From the NCBI RefSeq assembly GCF_003477605.1, contig NZ_QUDR01000027.1:3931-34440 (forward strand): a stretch of DNA of 30,510 bases, in the 5' to 3' direction. This document shows positions 7,370 to 14,291 of the stretch, piece by piece. The position numbers and the translations under genes were made by a program. Position 1 is the stretch's first letter, and every line of letters begins with the position of its first letter. The notes below the pieces were generated by a model. It did no database searches and was not told where the DNA came from. It saw only the letters and a list, made by a program, of their open reading frames with translations. The stretch is from Clostridium sp. AF37-5 (GTDB lineage Bacteria; Bacillota; Clostridia; Lachnospirales; Lachnospiraceae).

Positions 7370-8638
7370 ATGCTGACGGCGATAAATACCATATTGGAAA
7401 TGGCGGCTACACTTATTTGTGTGAATTATTTATTTGGAAAGAGGTATTATTTTAGCATCTATGATGCGGTTTTTATGGTAGCAGAGGTTACTTTAATTGA
7501 ATCGGCAAATTATTTTGGGCTGTCCAAGGGGATGGCTTTCTTTGGGTATGTGGGAATTTACATATATGAATTGTTGAAATTTAAGTGTTCAATACGAAAA
7601 GCAAATGTGAATTTAGTGCTTTTTATCATTATTGGAGTGTTTTCACAAGTTGTATGTTCGATTCCGGCGTTTATACTGGAAGGATATCTGTCAATTGATT
7701 TATTGGTTATTAGCGTAAATGTTTTCATGATTATATTGATGCTTATTCTTGGTAAGAAGGGTTTACTTTATAAAATATCAAATATAATTTTGAATTATGA
7801 TCGGTGGATTTACGTGGCAACAATATTGTGTCTTGTAGGTGCAGTTTATTTGTTAGTTATTTATAAAATGGAAGAGTATCTTAGGGTGACAGACTACATC
7901 ATTTTTGGCATATGGACACTTTTAATTGCTGTGCTAATTGTTCGATGGCAACAGGAGAAATATGAAAAACTATCGAAAGAAAGGGAATATGAAATACATA
8001 AAACTTACGATGGTGTATATACGCAATTGCTTGATTCAATGAGAAAAAAACAACATGATTTTCATAATCATATAACAGCAATCTATAGTCATCATTTGAT
8101 GGCAAAGGATTATGATACATTGGTGGCCTTACAGAAAAAATATTGTGATGAAATTATGGAGGAAAATCGATATGCACGATTACTTTCTAGTAATTCTCCA
8201 ATAGTTATTGCATTTTTGTATTCTAAATTTATAGAAGCCGAGTCTAAGGGATGTCGGATAACATACGACATTAAGGTAGATGAATTACAATGTAAAATAC
8301 CAGATTATAAACTGATTGAAGTTTTAGGCATTCTTTTAGATAATGCAATTGAAGCCGTACAAGATTATGATTTGAAAAATATCTGGGTAGAGATGCGGGA
8401 AATGACAGATATAATACATGTAGCAGTAAAGAATAATTCGCGCTATTATAAGCAGGAGGAGCTCATACAACTTATGGGAATGGGATATTCAACAAAGGCA
8501 CAAAACAGAGGAATCGGATTATCTAAGGCAAAGGATATTTTGATGGAGTATGAGTGTGATTTAAGAATATATTGTGAGGAGAATGAGAATACCCGGATTG
8601 TGTTTGATTTCACAATAGAGAAAAGTCAGAGAACATAA
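7370..8638 (+). CDS. AgrC-like sensor histidine kinase (GHKL, HATPase_c_5 type)
   Basis: 422 residues. The first 195 hold about six hydrophobic membrane segments, the usual peptide-sensing part of AgrC-type receptors. A linker helix (193-225) leads to the phospho-acceptor region KKQHDFHNHITAIY (226-239, His229 likely phosphorylated). The N box is LGILLDNAIEAV (319-330, Asn325), and the G box is NRGIGLSKAKDIL (379-391). This arrangement (HDxxNH, LLDNAIEA) is that of AgrC/VirS/ComD-type kinases that see a processed peptide and phosphorylate a LytTR regulator, and both partners are nearby: agrD/agrB downstream on the other strand and the LytTR gene at 9478. The ribosome site is weak (GATAGG, 4 nt before ATG); coupling to the preceding gene probably helps. 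The gene's last bases carry the agrBD terminator. Confidence 0.88.
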   Translation: MLTAINTILEMAATLICVNYLFGKRYYFSIYDAVFMVAEVTLIESANYFGLSKGMAFFGYVGIYIYELLKFKCSIRKANVNLVLFIIIGVFSQVVCSIPAFILEGYLSIDLLVISVNVFMIILMLILGKKGLLYKISNIILNYDRWIYVATILCLVGAVYLLVIYKMEEYLRVTDYIIFGIWTLLIAVLIVRWQQEKYEKLSKEREYEIHKTYDGVYTQLLDSMRKKQHDFHNHITAIYSHHLMAKDYDTLVALQKKYCDEIMEENRYARLLSSNSPIVIAFLYSKFIEAESKGCRITYDIKVDELQCKIPDYKLIEVLGILLDNAIEAVQDYDLKNIWVEMREMTDIIHVAVKNNSRYYKQEELIQLMGMGYSTKAQNRGIGLSKAKDILMEYECDLRIYCEENENTRIVFDFTIEKSQRT

Positions 8639-8653
8639 TAGCTGCTCTCTGAC
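8621..8653 (-). terminator. Terminator of agrBD, lying in the end of the kinase gene
   Basis: TCTCTGAC (8646-8653) and GTCAGAGA (8625-8632) form an 8-bp stem with a 13-nt loop. Read on the minus strand the stem is followed by TTTT (8621-8624). On the plus strand the stem is followed by ACAAAAATG, so it would stop agrBD transcripts rather than the kinase transcript. Confidence 0.65.
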
Positions 8654-8675
8654 AAAAATGAATGGCAAGAATGAA

Positions 8676-8810
8676 TTACTTTTCATTTTCGGTAGGATAT
8701 GGTTGTTCTCCGAATAATAACAAACTCATCTTTGTCCAATGAAGGATTCCTGCAAAGGCAATGCAAAAATTACAAGCCTTAAATATCCATGATTTCGATA
8801 GACGCTTCAT
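8676..8810 (-). CDS. agrD: AgrD-like cyclic autoinducer pro-peptide (predicted lactone type)
   Basis: A 44-codon gene read on the minus strand from ATG 8810 to TAA 8676, with a strong ribosome site AGGAGGT (8816-8822) six bases upstream. It overlaps the last 32 bases of agrB in another frame. The peptide has the three parts of AgrD: a basic, amphipathic N-terminal helix (MKRLSKSWIFKACNFCIAFA, residues 1-20), a core, and an acidic Pro-containing tail (GEQPYPTENEK, 34-44). The core MSLLLF places Ser29 exactly four residues before the expected cut after Phe33, so the ring would be Ser-Leu-Leu-Leu-Phe, a lactone as in Staphylococcus intermedius, not the usual Cys thiolactone. Cys13 and Cys16 lie in the helix and are not at the ring position. 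AgrB would cleave and cyclise it; the kinase at 7370 would sense it. The ring call is inference. Confidence 0.8.
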   Translation of the reverse strand: MKRLSKSWIFKACNFCIAFAGILHWTKMSLLLFGEQPYPTENEK

Positions 8811-9360
8811 GAGGCACCTCCTTTCTCACAATTTTTGCTGCAAGCAGTTGAAAAGATTGCAGCATAATTATCCAAAAACCAGTGATGATATACTGGTTTG
8901 GCGGAACAATGTACATGATAAGCGCGTAGATGGTAATGATGTGAAAAGCCTGACGTTTGGCTTTTCGTATCTGAATACCGTTTGGAATAGGACGGTACGA
9001 AGAGACAATTGGTGCAAACAAATAATTGATGAGTATACATAGTAAAAGCAGGACAAAGTAGAGGGGACGGGGAAGCAATATTTTTGGGAGTTGGCATATG
9101 CCTATATATAAAAGAAAAAAAGACAATGCCAAACAACTGAAGTAATGCTTAAAATGCAGTCCACCGGTACATGTCCGAAGTACAAGTAAAGTAGCAATGG
9201 CTGCCAGATATTGAAAAAAGTAATCGGTCAGAATAAAGAAAATACCCATTATGATAAGTTTACTTACGTCTGAAAGAATACTAATTATCGTATAGCGTAT
9301 TTGTCCGATTTGAAAATCAGAATAACCGTAATTATTTTTTAAGTAGTCATGTATTTTCAT
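8779..9360 (-). CDS. agrB: AgrB-like peptide-processing membrane cysteine protease
   Basis: 193 residues from ATG 9360; ribosome site GAGGGGG lies 7 nt upstream. A longer frame from TTG 9393 has no reason to be used. The protein is mostly hydrophobic (about five membrane segments) and carries the family signature LRTCTGGLHFKHYFSC at 61-76: Arg62, Gly66-Gly67, catalytic His69 and catalytic Cys76 seven residues later, the same spacing as in staphylococcal AgrB. AgrB removes the C-terminal tail of AgrD and closes the peptide ring. The agrD start lies inside its 3' end. The order agrB-agrD is normal, but the pair points against the kinase and regulator genes, unlike the collinear staphylococcal operon. 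The promoter region is shared with the LytTR gene. Confidence 0.92.
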   Translation of the reverse strand: MKIHDYLKNNYGYSDFQIGQIRYTIISILSDVSKLIIMGIFFILTDYFFQYLAAIATLLVLRTCTGGLHFKHYFSCLALSFFLLYIGICQLPKILLPRPLYFVLLLLCILINYLFAPIVSSYRPIPNGIQIRKAKRQAFHIITIYALIMYIVPPNQYIITGFWIIMLQSFQLLAAKIVRKEVPHEASIEIMDI

Positions 9361-9397
9361 TGCTTCGCCCCCTCGCGAATAGTATAAGGGCAAACTT

Positions 9398-9461
9398 AAG
9401 ACGAAACGGATATATTTACCGAACTAGGTGATTTCATAAACAAAATACCAAAAGACGAAAC
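9398..9461. promoter_or_regulatory. Direct repeat in the agrB / LytTR-gene divergent promoter region
   Basis: AAGACGAAAC occurs twice, at 9398-9407 and 9452-9461, 54 bp apart (about five DNA turns, so on the same face). One copy overlaps where the -35 of agrB would be, upstream of TATACT (minus strand, about 9380-9385) that has no good -35 hexamer. The other lies at the ribosome site of the regulator gene. LytTR regulators bind paired direct repeats and often replace a poor -35, so this is a candidate operator for the regulator encoded next to it. Binding is inferred; the repeat is seen. Confidence 0.45.
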
Positions 9462-9477
9462 AAAGGAGAGGATGAAA

Positions 9478-10212
9478 ATGAAAGAGGTACTGATTTTAGA
9501 AGACAAAAGTGAGACCAGAAAGGTGCTTGCCGGTCTGGTAAAGGAAGTGCATTCGGATGCCGTAATTTATGAGGCTGCAGATGAAAAGACGGCGTATGAT
9601 ATTGCAATGAAGAGAACAATTGACTTGTTTTTGGTAGATATTATTTTACATCCACAACAGCACGATGATGTATCCGGTGGGGAATTTGCTCAGAATATAA
9701 GAAAAGTTGATAAATATTTGTTTACGCCAATTCTTATCATTACTTCCATGTATGATCCGAAAATGTGTATGTATTCGTCTGTTCACTGTTACCAATTTAT
9801 CGAAAAACCGTTTGATTTTGAAAAAGTAAAGCAAACAATTCAAGAGGCAATTCGCTATGAAACGGTACAGGAAAAGGACCGGTCACTGATGTTTCGGACA
9901 GAAGGAATGTTAGAAATGATTGCCGTTTCGGAAATTGTATATGTAGAAAGTGTAAACCATCGTTTAGAGATTGTAACAACGTCGGGTCGGATTGAGATTC
10001 CGTATAAAACTTGTAACAGTCTGTTAAAGGAGTTGGACAGCGATAATTTTGTATTATGTAAGCGTGGCGTGATTGTAAATTTGAAATTTGTGAAAAAAGT
10101 AGATACAGTTAACCGCTACATATTGTTAGCGGATAATTTTGGCAGTTTGGAAATTGGACCGATTTTGAAAAATGATTTTATAAAGAAAATGAAAGCACGG
10201 GGAATTATTTGA
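9478..10212 (+). CDS. LytTR response regulator (AgrA/ComE-like)
   Basis: 244 residues from ATG 9478; an in-frame ATG at 9472 is only three bases from the ribosome site AGGAG (9464-9468) and is less likely. Residues 1-125 form a receiver domain: Glu8-Asp9 acidic pocket, Asp54 phospho-acceptor (LFLVDIIL), Thr89-Ser90, and Lys110 (EKPF). Residues about 138-240 form a LytTR DNA-binding domain: EIVYVESVNHRLEIVT, IPYKTCNSLLKEL, FVLCKRGVIVNLKFVKKV, as in AgrA. It should be phosphorylated by the AgrC-like kinase and switch on agrBD and other targets. It is divergent from agrB, with 117 bp between the two starts. The gene ends 118 bp before the amino-acid transporter, which has its own promoter. Confidence 0.92.
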   Translation: MKEVLILEDKSETRKVLAGLVKEVHSDAVIYEAADEKTAYDIAMKRTIDLFLVDIILHPQQHDDVSGGEFAQNIRKVDKYLFTPILIITSMYDPKMCMYSSVHCYQFIEKPFDFEKVKQTIQEAIRYETVQEKDRSLMFRTEGMLEMIAVSEIVYVESVNHRLEIVTTSGRIEIPYKTCNSLLKELDSDNFVLCKRGVIVNLKFVKKVDTVNRYILLADNFGSLEIGPILKNDFIKKMKARGII

Positions 10213-10263
10213 GTAACAAAAAAATGCTGTTTGGTAAATTGGGCAAAATCTTTTCTCCAAACA

Positions 10264-10292
10264 TTGAAAATCTTTCCTATTCATGGTATAAT
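10264..10292 (+). promoter_or_regulatory. Sigma-A promoter of the amino-acid importer
   Basis: TTGAAA (10264-10269), 17-nt spacer, TATAAT (10287-10292). The ATG of the binding-protein gene follows 38 bases later after AGGAGG. Confidence 0.8.
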
Positions 10293-10330
10293 AACACGAA
10301 TATATTGAAAACATGTTAGGAGGATGAACA

Positions 10331-11215
10331 ATGAAAAAGTTAATAGCAATGGGTCTTACCGTAATTATGACGGCGGTGGCTGTATGCGGATGTGGCAGTT
10401 CCGATAGCGGAAATGATGCAAAGAAGAGCGACAACCAGACAAAACAGCAGGCTGTTAAGGTGATTGATGTAGACTTGACTAGTGAAGAGTATGCGTTTGG
10501 TGTAGATAAAAACAAACCGGAACTTTTGACACAGGTCAATGATTTTATCAAAGAGATTAAAGATAATGGAACGTTTGATGAAATCTGTAACAAATATTTT
10601 GGTGGCGGAAATCCAACACCGGTAAAATCCGAGAAACTTGATACATCGAAAGACCAGCTTTTGGTTGCAACGAATGCTTCTTTTGAGCCATTTGAATACA
10701 TGAAGGGCGACAGTTACTATGGTATTGATATGGAAATTGCGGCTGCACTTGCAAAAAAATTGAACAAAGAACTGGTAATCCAGAACATGGAATTTGATTC
10801 CGTCTGCTTGTCAGTTGGACAGCATAAGAGTGATATTGCCATGACAGGTCTTACGATTAAAGAAGACAGAAAGAAATATGTAAACTTTACGGATCCTTAT
10901 TATAATGCAGCACAGAGACTGATTGTCAAAGGTGACAGCACAGAGTTTGATAACTGTAAAGATAAGGCAGCAATTGAAAAGATTTTGAAAACAAAAGATA
11001 AGAGTGTAACGATTGGTGTGCAGAACGGTACAACCGGTCAGTTCTACTGCGAAGGTGACAAGAGCTGGGGCTTTGAAGGTTACAAAGTAACCACAACCGG
11101 TTATAAAAATGGTTCTTTAGCAGTACAGGATTTGATTAATGGTAACATCAATTATGTAGTCATCGATTCTGCACCGGCTAAGTGTATTACAGAAGCAATT
11201 AACAAAATGCAGTAA
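10331..11215 (+). CDS. Amino-acid ABC transporter binding lipoprotein, circularly permuted
   Basis: 294 residues. The signal ends in AVCGC with Cys21 as lipid-attached residue, followed by a Ser/Asp/Gln-rich linker (22-41). The core is a polar amino-acid binding protein (SBP_bac_3): LVATNASFEPFEY (111-123), YGIDMEIAAALAKKL (130-144), DIAMTGLTIKEDRKKYVNFTDPYY (168-191), IGVQNGTTGQFY (228-239), GSLAVQDLINGNINYVVIDS (261-280). The order is odd. Residues 42-91, including EEYAFGVDKNKPELL and GTFDEICNKYFGG, are what normally closes such proteins, while this chain stops at APAKCITEAINKMQ just where that segment should follow. The fold can close with its natural ends joined, so it is probably functional. 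It delivers substrate to the permease at 11265; polar amino acids are likely but the specific one is unknown. Confidence 0.88.
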   Translation: MKKLIAMGLTVIMTAVAVCGCGSSDSGNDAKKSDNQTKQQAVKVIDVDLTSEEYAFGVDKNKPELLTQVNDFIKEIKDNGTFDEICNKYFGGGNPTPVKSEKLDTSKDQLLVATNASFEPFEYMKGDSYYGIDMEIAAALAKKLNKELVIQNMEFDSVCLSVGQHKSDIAMTGLTIKEDRKKYVNFTDPYYNAAQRLIVKGDSTEFDNCKDKAAIEKILKTKDKSVTIGVQNGTTGQFYCEGDKSWGFEGYKVTTTGYKNGSLAVQDLINGNINYVVIDSAPAKCITEAINKMQ

Positions 11216-11220
11216 TAGTC

Positions 11221-11253
11221 AGCAGGTTCGTGATTCATACGGACCTGCTTTTT
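11221..11253 (+). terminator. Hairpin between binding-protein and permease genes
   Basis: A 10-bp stem (11221-11230 with 11240-11249, one T-G pair; AGCAGGT/ACCTGCT core) with a 9-nt loop is followed by TTTT. It looks like a partial terminator or 3' stabiliser that lets the binding protein be made in excess over the membrane parts, a common arrangement in importer operons. Confidence 0.65.
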
Positions 11254-11264
11254 ACGAGGTAGAT

Positions 11265-11975
11265 ATGGATAATTTTGGATTAAAAATTGAAGCGTTTAAG
11301 CAAATTTTCTTTGAGCAGAATGGATATCAGAAGGTAATAGAAGGCTTGCAGAATACATTGATTATTGCAATTGCCGGTCTTTTGATTGGTATTATTATAG
11401 GTATTTTGATTGCGACTGTACGTGTTGTGCCAAAATACAAGATACTGCCAAGAATTTTGAATGGTTTTTGTTCTTTTTATGTTGGCTTGTTCCGTGGAAC
11501 ACCGATGGTAGTGCAGTTGCTTGTGTGCTATTATGTATTGCTTCCGATTATCGGAGTAAAACTTACGGGTGTGCAGGTGTCTGTGCTTGTGTTTGGTTTG
11601 AATAGTGGTGCCTATATTTCAGAAATGATGCGTGCCGGTATTTTGTCCGTAGATGGCGGACAGATGGAAGCCGGACGTGCGATGGGACTTAGTTTTGCAA
11701 CGACAATGCGAAAAATTGTGATTCCACAGGCGGTAAAAAATATTTTGCCAACACTCGGAAATGAGTTTATTGCCTTAATTAAAGAGACTTCTGTTGTAAG
11801 TTTTGTTGGTGCGGCTGACCTTTATGTGGCATTTAACTATATTGGCAGTAACAGCTATGAATTTATGGTTCCTTATCTGGTGATGGCAGTGATTTACATT
11901 GCACTGGTGTTGCTTATTTCACTCGGAATCAAATGCATGGAAAGGAGCCTGAGAAAAAGTGATAGACGTAATTAA
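11265..11975 (+). CDS. Amino-acid ABC transporter permease (HisM/GlnP family)
   Basis: 236 residues with about five membrane segments. [20 protein letters not shown] (72-91) is the typical start of the family's central region, and [22 protein letters not shown] (137-158) is the EAA loop that docks to the ATPase. [17 protein letters not shown] (165-181) is also conserved in polar amino-acid permeases. A single permease gene is present, so it likely works as a homodimer. Ribosome site GAGG (11256-11259) is 5 nt before the ATG. It comes after the hairpin at 11221-11253 and overlaps the ATPase gene by 17 bases. Confidence 0.93.
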   Translation: MDNFGLKIEAFKQIFFEQNGYQKVIEGLQNTLIIAIAGLLIGIIIGILIATVRVVPKYKILPRILNGFCSFYVGLFRGTPMVVQLLVCYYVLLPIIGVKLTGVQVSVLVFGLNSGAYISEMMRAGILSVDGGQMEAGRAMGLSFATTMRKIVIPQAVKNILPTLGNEFIALIKETSVVSFVGAADLYVAFNYIGSNSYEFMVPYLVMAVIYIALVLLISLGIKCMERSLRKSDRRN

Positions 11976-12711
11976 TTTGAAAAAAAGTTTTGGCAGTCAT
12001 GATGTATTAAACGGAATTGATATTACCATCAACAAGGGCGATATCGTGGTTGTCATCGGACCAAGTGGTTCAGGAAAAAGTACGTTTCTTCGATGCTTAA
12101 ACTGTATGGAAGACCCTACAGGTGGGCAGATTATTTTTAATGATGTAGATATTGCAGATCCGCATGTAGATATTAATGTGCATCGACGCCATATGGGTAT
12201 GGTTTTCCAGCATTTTAATCTGTTTAATAATAAAACGGTGTTAGAAAATATTATGCTGGCGCCGGTTCATGTCCGCTGCAAGGGACTGCACGGTGCAAAG
12301 CGCAAAGAAGAGGTTAAAAAGATTCGCGAGCAGGCGATGGCACTTCTTGCACGTATCAATATGCAGGACAAAGCAGATGTGTATCCTTCTACCTTATCCG
12401 GTGGACAAAAGCAGCGTGTAGCGATTGTACGTTCACTGGCAATGAATCCGGATGTGATTTTGTTTGATGAACCAACAAGTGCACTGGACCCGGAGATGGT
12501 TGGTGAAGTTTTGGACCTGATGAAGAGTCTTGCAGATGAAGGAATGACAATGGTGATTGTCACTCATGAGATGGGATTTGCCAAGGAAGTAGCAAACCGG
12601 GTAATCTTTATTGACGATGGAAAAATCTTAGAGGAAGCTACGCCGGAGGAGTTTTTTAATCATCCAAAGAATCCGAGACTGAAAGATTTTCTTTCAAAAG
12701 TGTTGGTATAG
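11959..12711 (+). CDS. Amino-acid ABC transporter ATP-binding protein (GlnQ/HisP family)
   Basis: 250 residues starting at GTG 11959, with ribosome site AAGGAG (11942-11947) inside the permease gene. All ABC motifs are intact: Walker [10 protein letters not shown] 34-42, Q-loop MVFQHFNLF (Gln84), signature LSGGQKQR 146-153, Walker B VILFDEP 166-172 (Glu171), D-loop ALDPE 175-179 and His203 (VTHEM). The text around [16 protein letters not shown] is that of polar amino-acid uptake ATPases. It powers the importer made by the two preceding genes. Last gene of the operon, followed by the strong two-way terminator at 12733-12776. Confidence 0.95.
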   Translation: MIDVINLKKSFGSHDVLNGIDITINKGDIVVVIGPSGSGKSTFLRCLNCMEDPTGGQIIFNDVDIADPHVDINVHRRHMGMVFQHFNLFNNKTVLENIMLAPVHVRCKGLHGAKRKEEVKKIREQAMALLARINMQDKADVYPSTLSGGQKQRVAIVRSLAMNPDVILFDEPTSALDPEMVGEVLDLMKSLADEGMTMVIVTHEMGFAKEVANRVIFIDDGKILEEATPEEFFNHPKNPRLKDFLSKVLV

Positions 12712-12732
12712 ATTTTATAAGATTGCATAAAG

Positions 12733-12776
12733 AAAAAGTAGAAATCTTCTTGTGTCAGAGAAGATTTCTACTTTTT
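12733..12776. terminator. Two-way terminator between importer and rfb operons
   Basis: A perfect 18-bp stem (12733-12750 with 12759-12776) and 8-nt loop, A-rich on the left and T-rich on the right, so it can end both the rightward importer operon and the leftward rfb operon whose last gene stops at 12782. Confidence 0.9.
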
Positions 12777-12781
12777 TGTTT

Positions 12782-13381
12782 TTATAAGTTAGCAAGTGTT
12801 GGCCAGTTTTCGTCGCGTTCTAAGATGTTTAACGGTGTGCCATCACTCATGTGGTAACCGGAAGAAGAGCCATTGCCCGGATATTCTCCTGTGACGTCCG
12901 GCCATGTGATACCGATTGCAGGATCATTCCAAACAAGTCCGCCATCATCCCCCGGATGATAGAAGTCGGTACATTTATAACAAAATTCAGCCCATTCACT
13001 AAGAACGAGATAACCATGGGCAAATCCCTTTGGAATATAAAACTGTTTTTTGTTTTCCTCTGATAATTCAAGTCCATACCATTTGCCGTAGGTTTCACTG
13101 CCTTTTCGTAAATCGACGGCAACATCGAATACCGAGCCACGGATAACACGGACGAGTTTTCCCTGTGGAAAATTTTTCTGATAATGAAGTCCGCGCAGAA
13201 CACCCTTGCCGGAACTTGACTGATTATCCTGAACAAAGTCCAAATCAAGTCCTGCCTCTTTCATATCATTTAAGTTATAGGTTTCCATGAAATATCCGCG
13301 GTCATCACCGTGTACAGTTGGTGTGATGACACAGAGTCCCTCGATTCCACCTGCATTTTTTTCTACTTGTATCTGTCCCAT
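12782..13381 (-). CDS. rfbC: dTDP-4-dehydrorhamnose 3,5-epimerase
   Basis: 199 residues, normal length for RmlC. The cupin enzyme inverts carbons 3 and 5 of dTDP-4-keto-6-deoxyglucose, third step of dTDP-L-rhamnose synthesis. Seen here: HGDDRGYFMETYN (24-36), VLRGLHYQ (61-68) with catalytic His66, GSVFDVAVDLRKGSETYGKW (82-101), IPKGFAHGYLVLSE (116-129) and the YKCTDFYHP segment (135-143) that holds the catalytic Tyr. Ribosome site AGGAGGT lies 6 nt before ATG 13381, and only 11 bases separate it from rfbD. Last gene of the operon, which is an uncommon place compared with the rfbBDAC order, but all four genes are present. Confidence 0.96.
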   Translation of the reverse strand: MGQIQVEKNAGGIEGLCVITPTVHGDDRGYFMETYNLNDMKEAGLDLDFVQDNQSSSGKGVLRGLHYQKNFPQGKLVRVIRGSVFDVAVDLRKGSETYGKWYGLELSEENKKQFYIPKGFAHGYLVLSEWAEFCYKCTDFYHPGDDGGLVWNDPAIGITWPDVTGEYPGNGSSSGYHMSDGTPLNILERDENWPTLANL

Positions 13382-13392
13382 GAGAAGACCTC

Positions 13393-14280
13393 CTAAATAT
13401 TTGTTTGTTTTAAGTATCTATTAAGTGCATCTTTCCAATCCGGAAGCGGCACAAAACCATGTGCAGTAAGTTTGCTCTTGTCAAGACGGCTGTTGAATGG
13501 ACGGGCTGCTTTCGATACACCGTATTCTTTGGTTGTCACCGGTTTTACAGTCAGATGATTTTCATCATAGCAGTCATATCCAAGTGAAGAAGCCTGACGA
13601 AAGATTTCACATGCAAAATCATACCAGCTGATATAGCCGCCTTCATTTGTTGCGTGATAAATTCCGTATTCTTTGGTTTCTATCATATCAACAAGGAGTC
13701 TTGCTAAGTCAAAGGTGTAAGTTGGCGTACCAATCTGGTCGTCTACTACGGTTAGTGTGTTATGTGTTTTGCCGACATTCAACATAGTTTTAATGAAATT
13801 GTTTCCATGAGTGCCAAAAACCCATGCAATGCGGACAATAAAATAATCGGAGAGGAGTTCTTTTACTGCTTGTTCACCGGCAAGTTTTGATGCACCGTAT
13901 ACATTCAGCGGTGCGTAATTTTGCTGGTCCGGTGTCCATGGCGTTTTGCCTTGTCCATCAAAGATATAATCGGTGGAAATATACATCATAGGGATGGCTG
14001 AATCTTTACATACTTCTGCGATATAGCGTGTGCCGGATGCATTGACTGCCATGACTTTTTCTTTGTTTTCTTCCTCTTCGGCAGCATCCACTGCAGTCCA
14101 GGCAGCGCAGTGAATCACGCCGTCCGGGTTTGCACCATGGATTACAGTATTTACACTTTCTTTATTGGTAATATCCATTTCTTCAATGTCAACGCCGATG
14201 GCAGTGTGTCCTCTTTTTTCTAACTCATTTACGACATCAAAGCCAAGCTGTCCTTTTACTCCTGTGACAAGAATTTTCAT
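13393..14280 (-). CDS. rfbD: dTDP-4-dehydrorhamnose reductase
   Basis: 295 residues. The NAD(P)H-dependent short-chain dehydrogenase that makes dTDP-L-rhamnose in the last step. The nucleotide-binding start is ILVTGVKGQLGFDV (3-16), ISTDYIFDG (101-109) holds the catalytic Thr, and YGASK (128-132) the Tyr-Lys pair. VRIAWVFG and VDDQIGTPTYT further on are typical of RmlD. The ribosome site AGGAGG lies 8 nt before ATG 14280, and 11 bases separate it from rfbB. An RmlC partner is encoded directly downstream. Confidence 0.95.
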   Translation of the reverse strand: MKILVTGVKGQLGFDVVNELEKRGHTAIGVDIEEMDITNKESVNTVIHGANPDGVIHCAAWTAVDAAEEEENKEKVMAVNASGTRYIAEVCKDSAIPMMYISTDYIFDGQGKTPWTPDQQNYAPLNVYGASKLAGEQAVKELLSDYFIVRIAWVFGTHGNNFIKTMLNVGKTHNTLTVVDDQIGTPTYTFDLARLLVDMIETKEYGIYHATNEGGYISWYDFACEIFRQASSLGYDCYDENHLTVKPVTTKEYGVSKAARPFNSRLDKSKLTAHGFVPLPDWKDALNRYLKQTNI

Positions 14281-14291
14281 TGAAAAACCTC

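Noticed and set aside
8761..9042. Plus-strand frame opposite agrB
   Set aside because: Shadow of the agrB/agrD coding strand, without a ribosome site or recognisable protein features.
10126..10701. Long minus-strand frame of 191 codons across the importer promoter
   Set aside because: Runs antisense over the response regulator end, a clear promoter and the lipoprotein signal; composition is that of a shadow frame.
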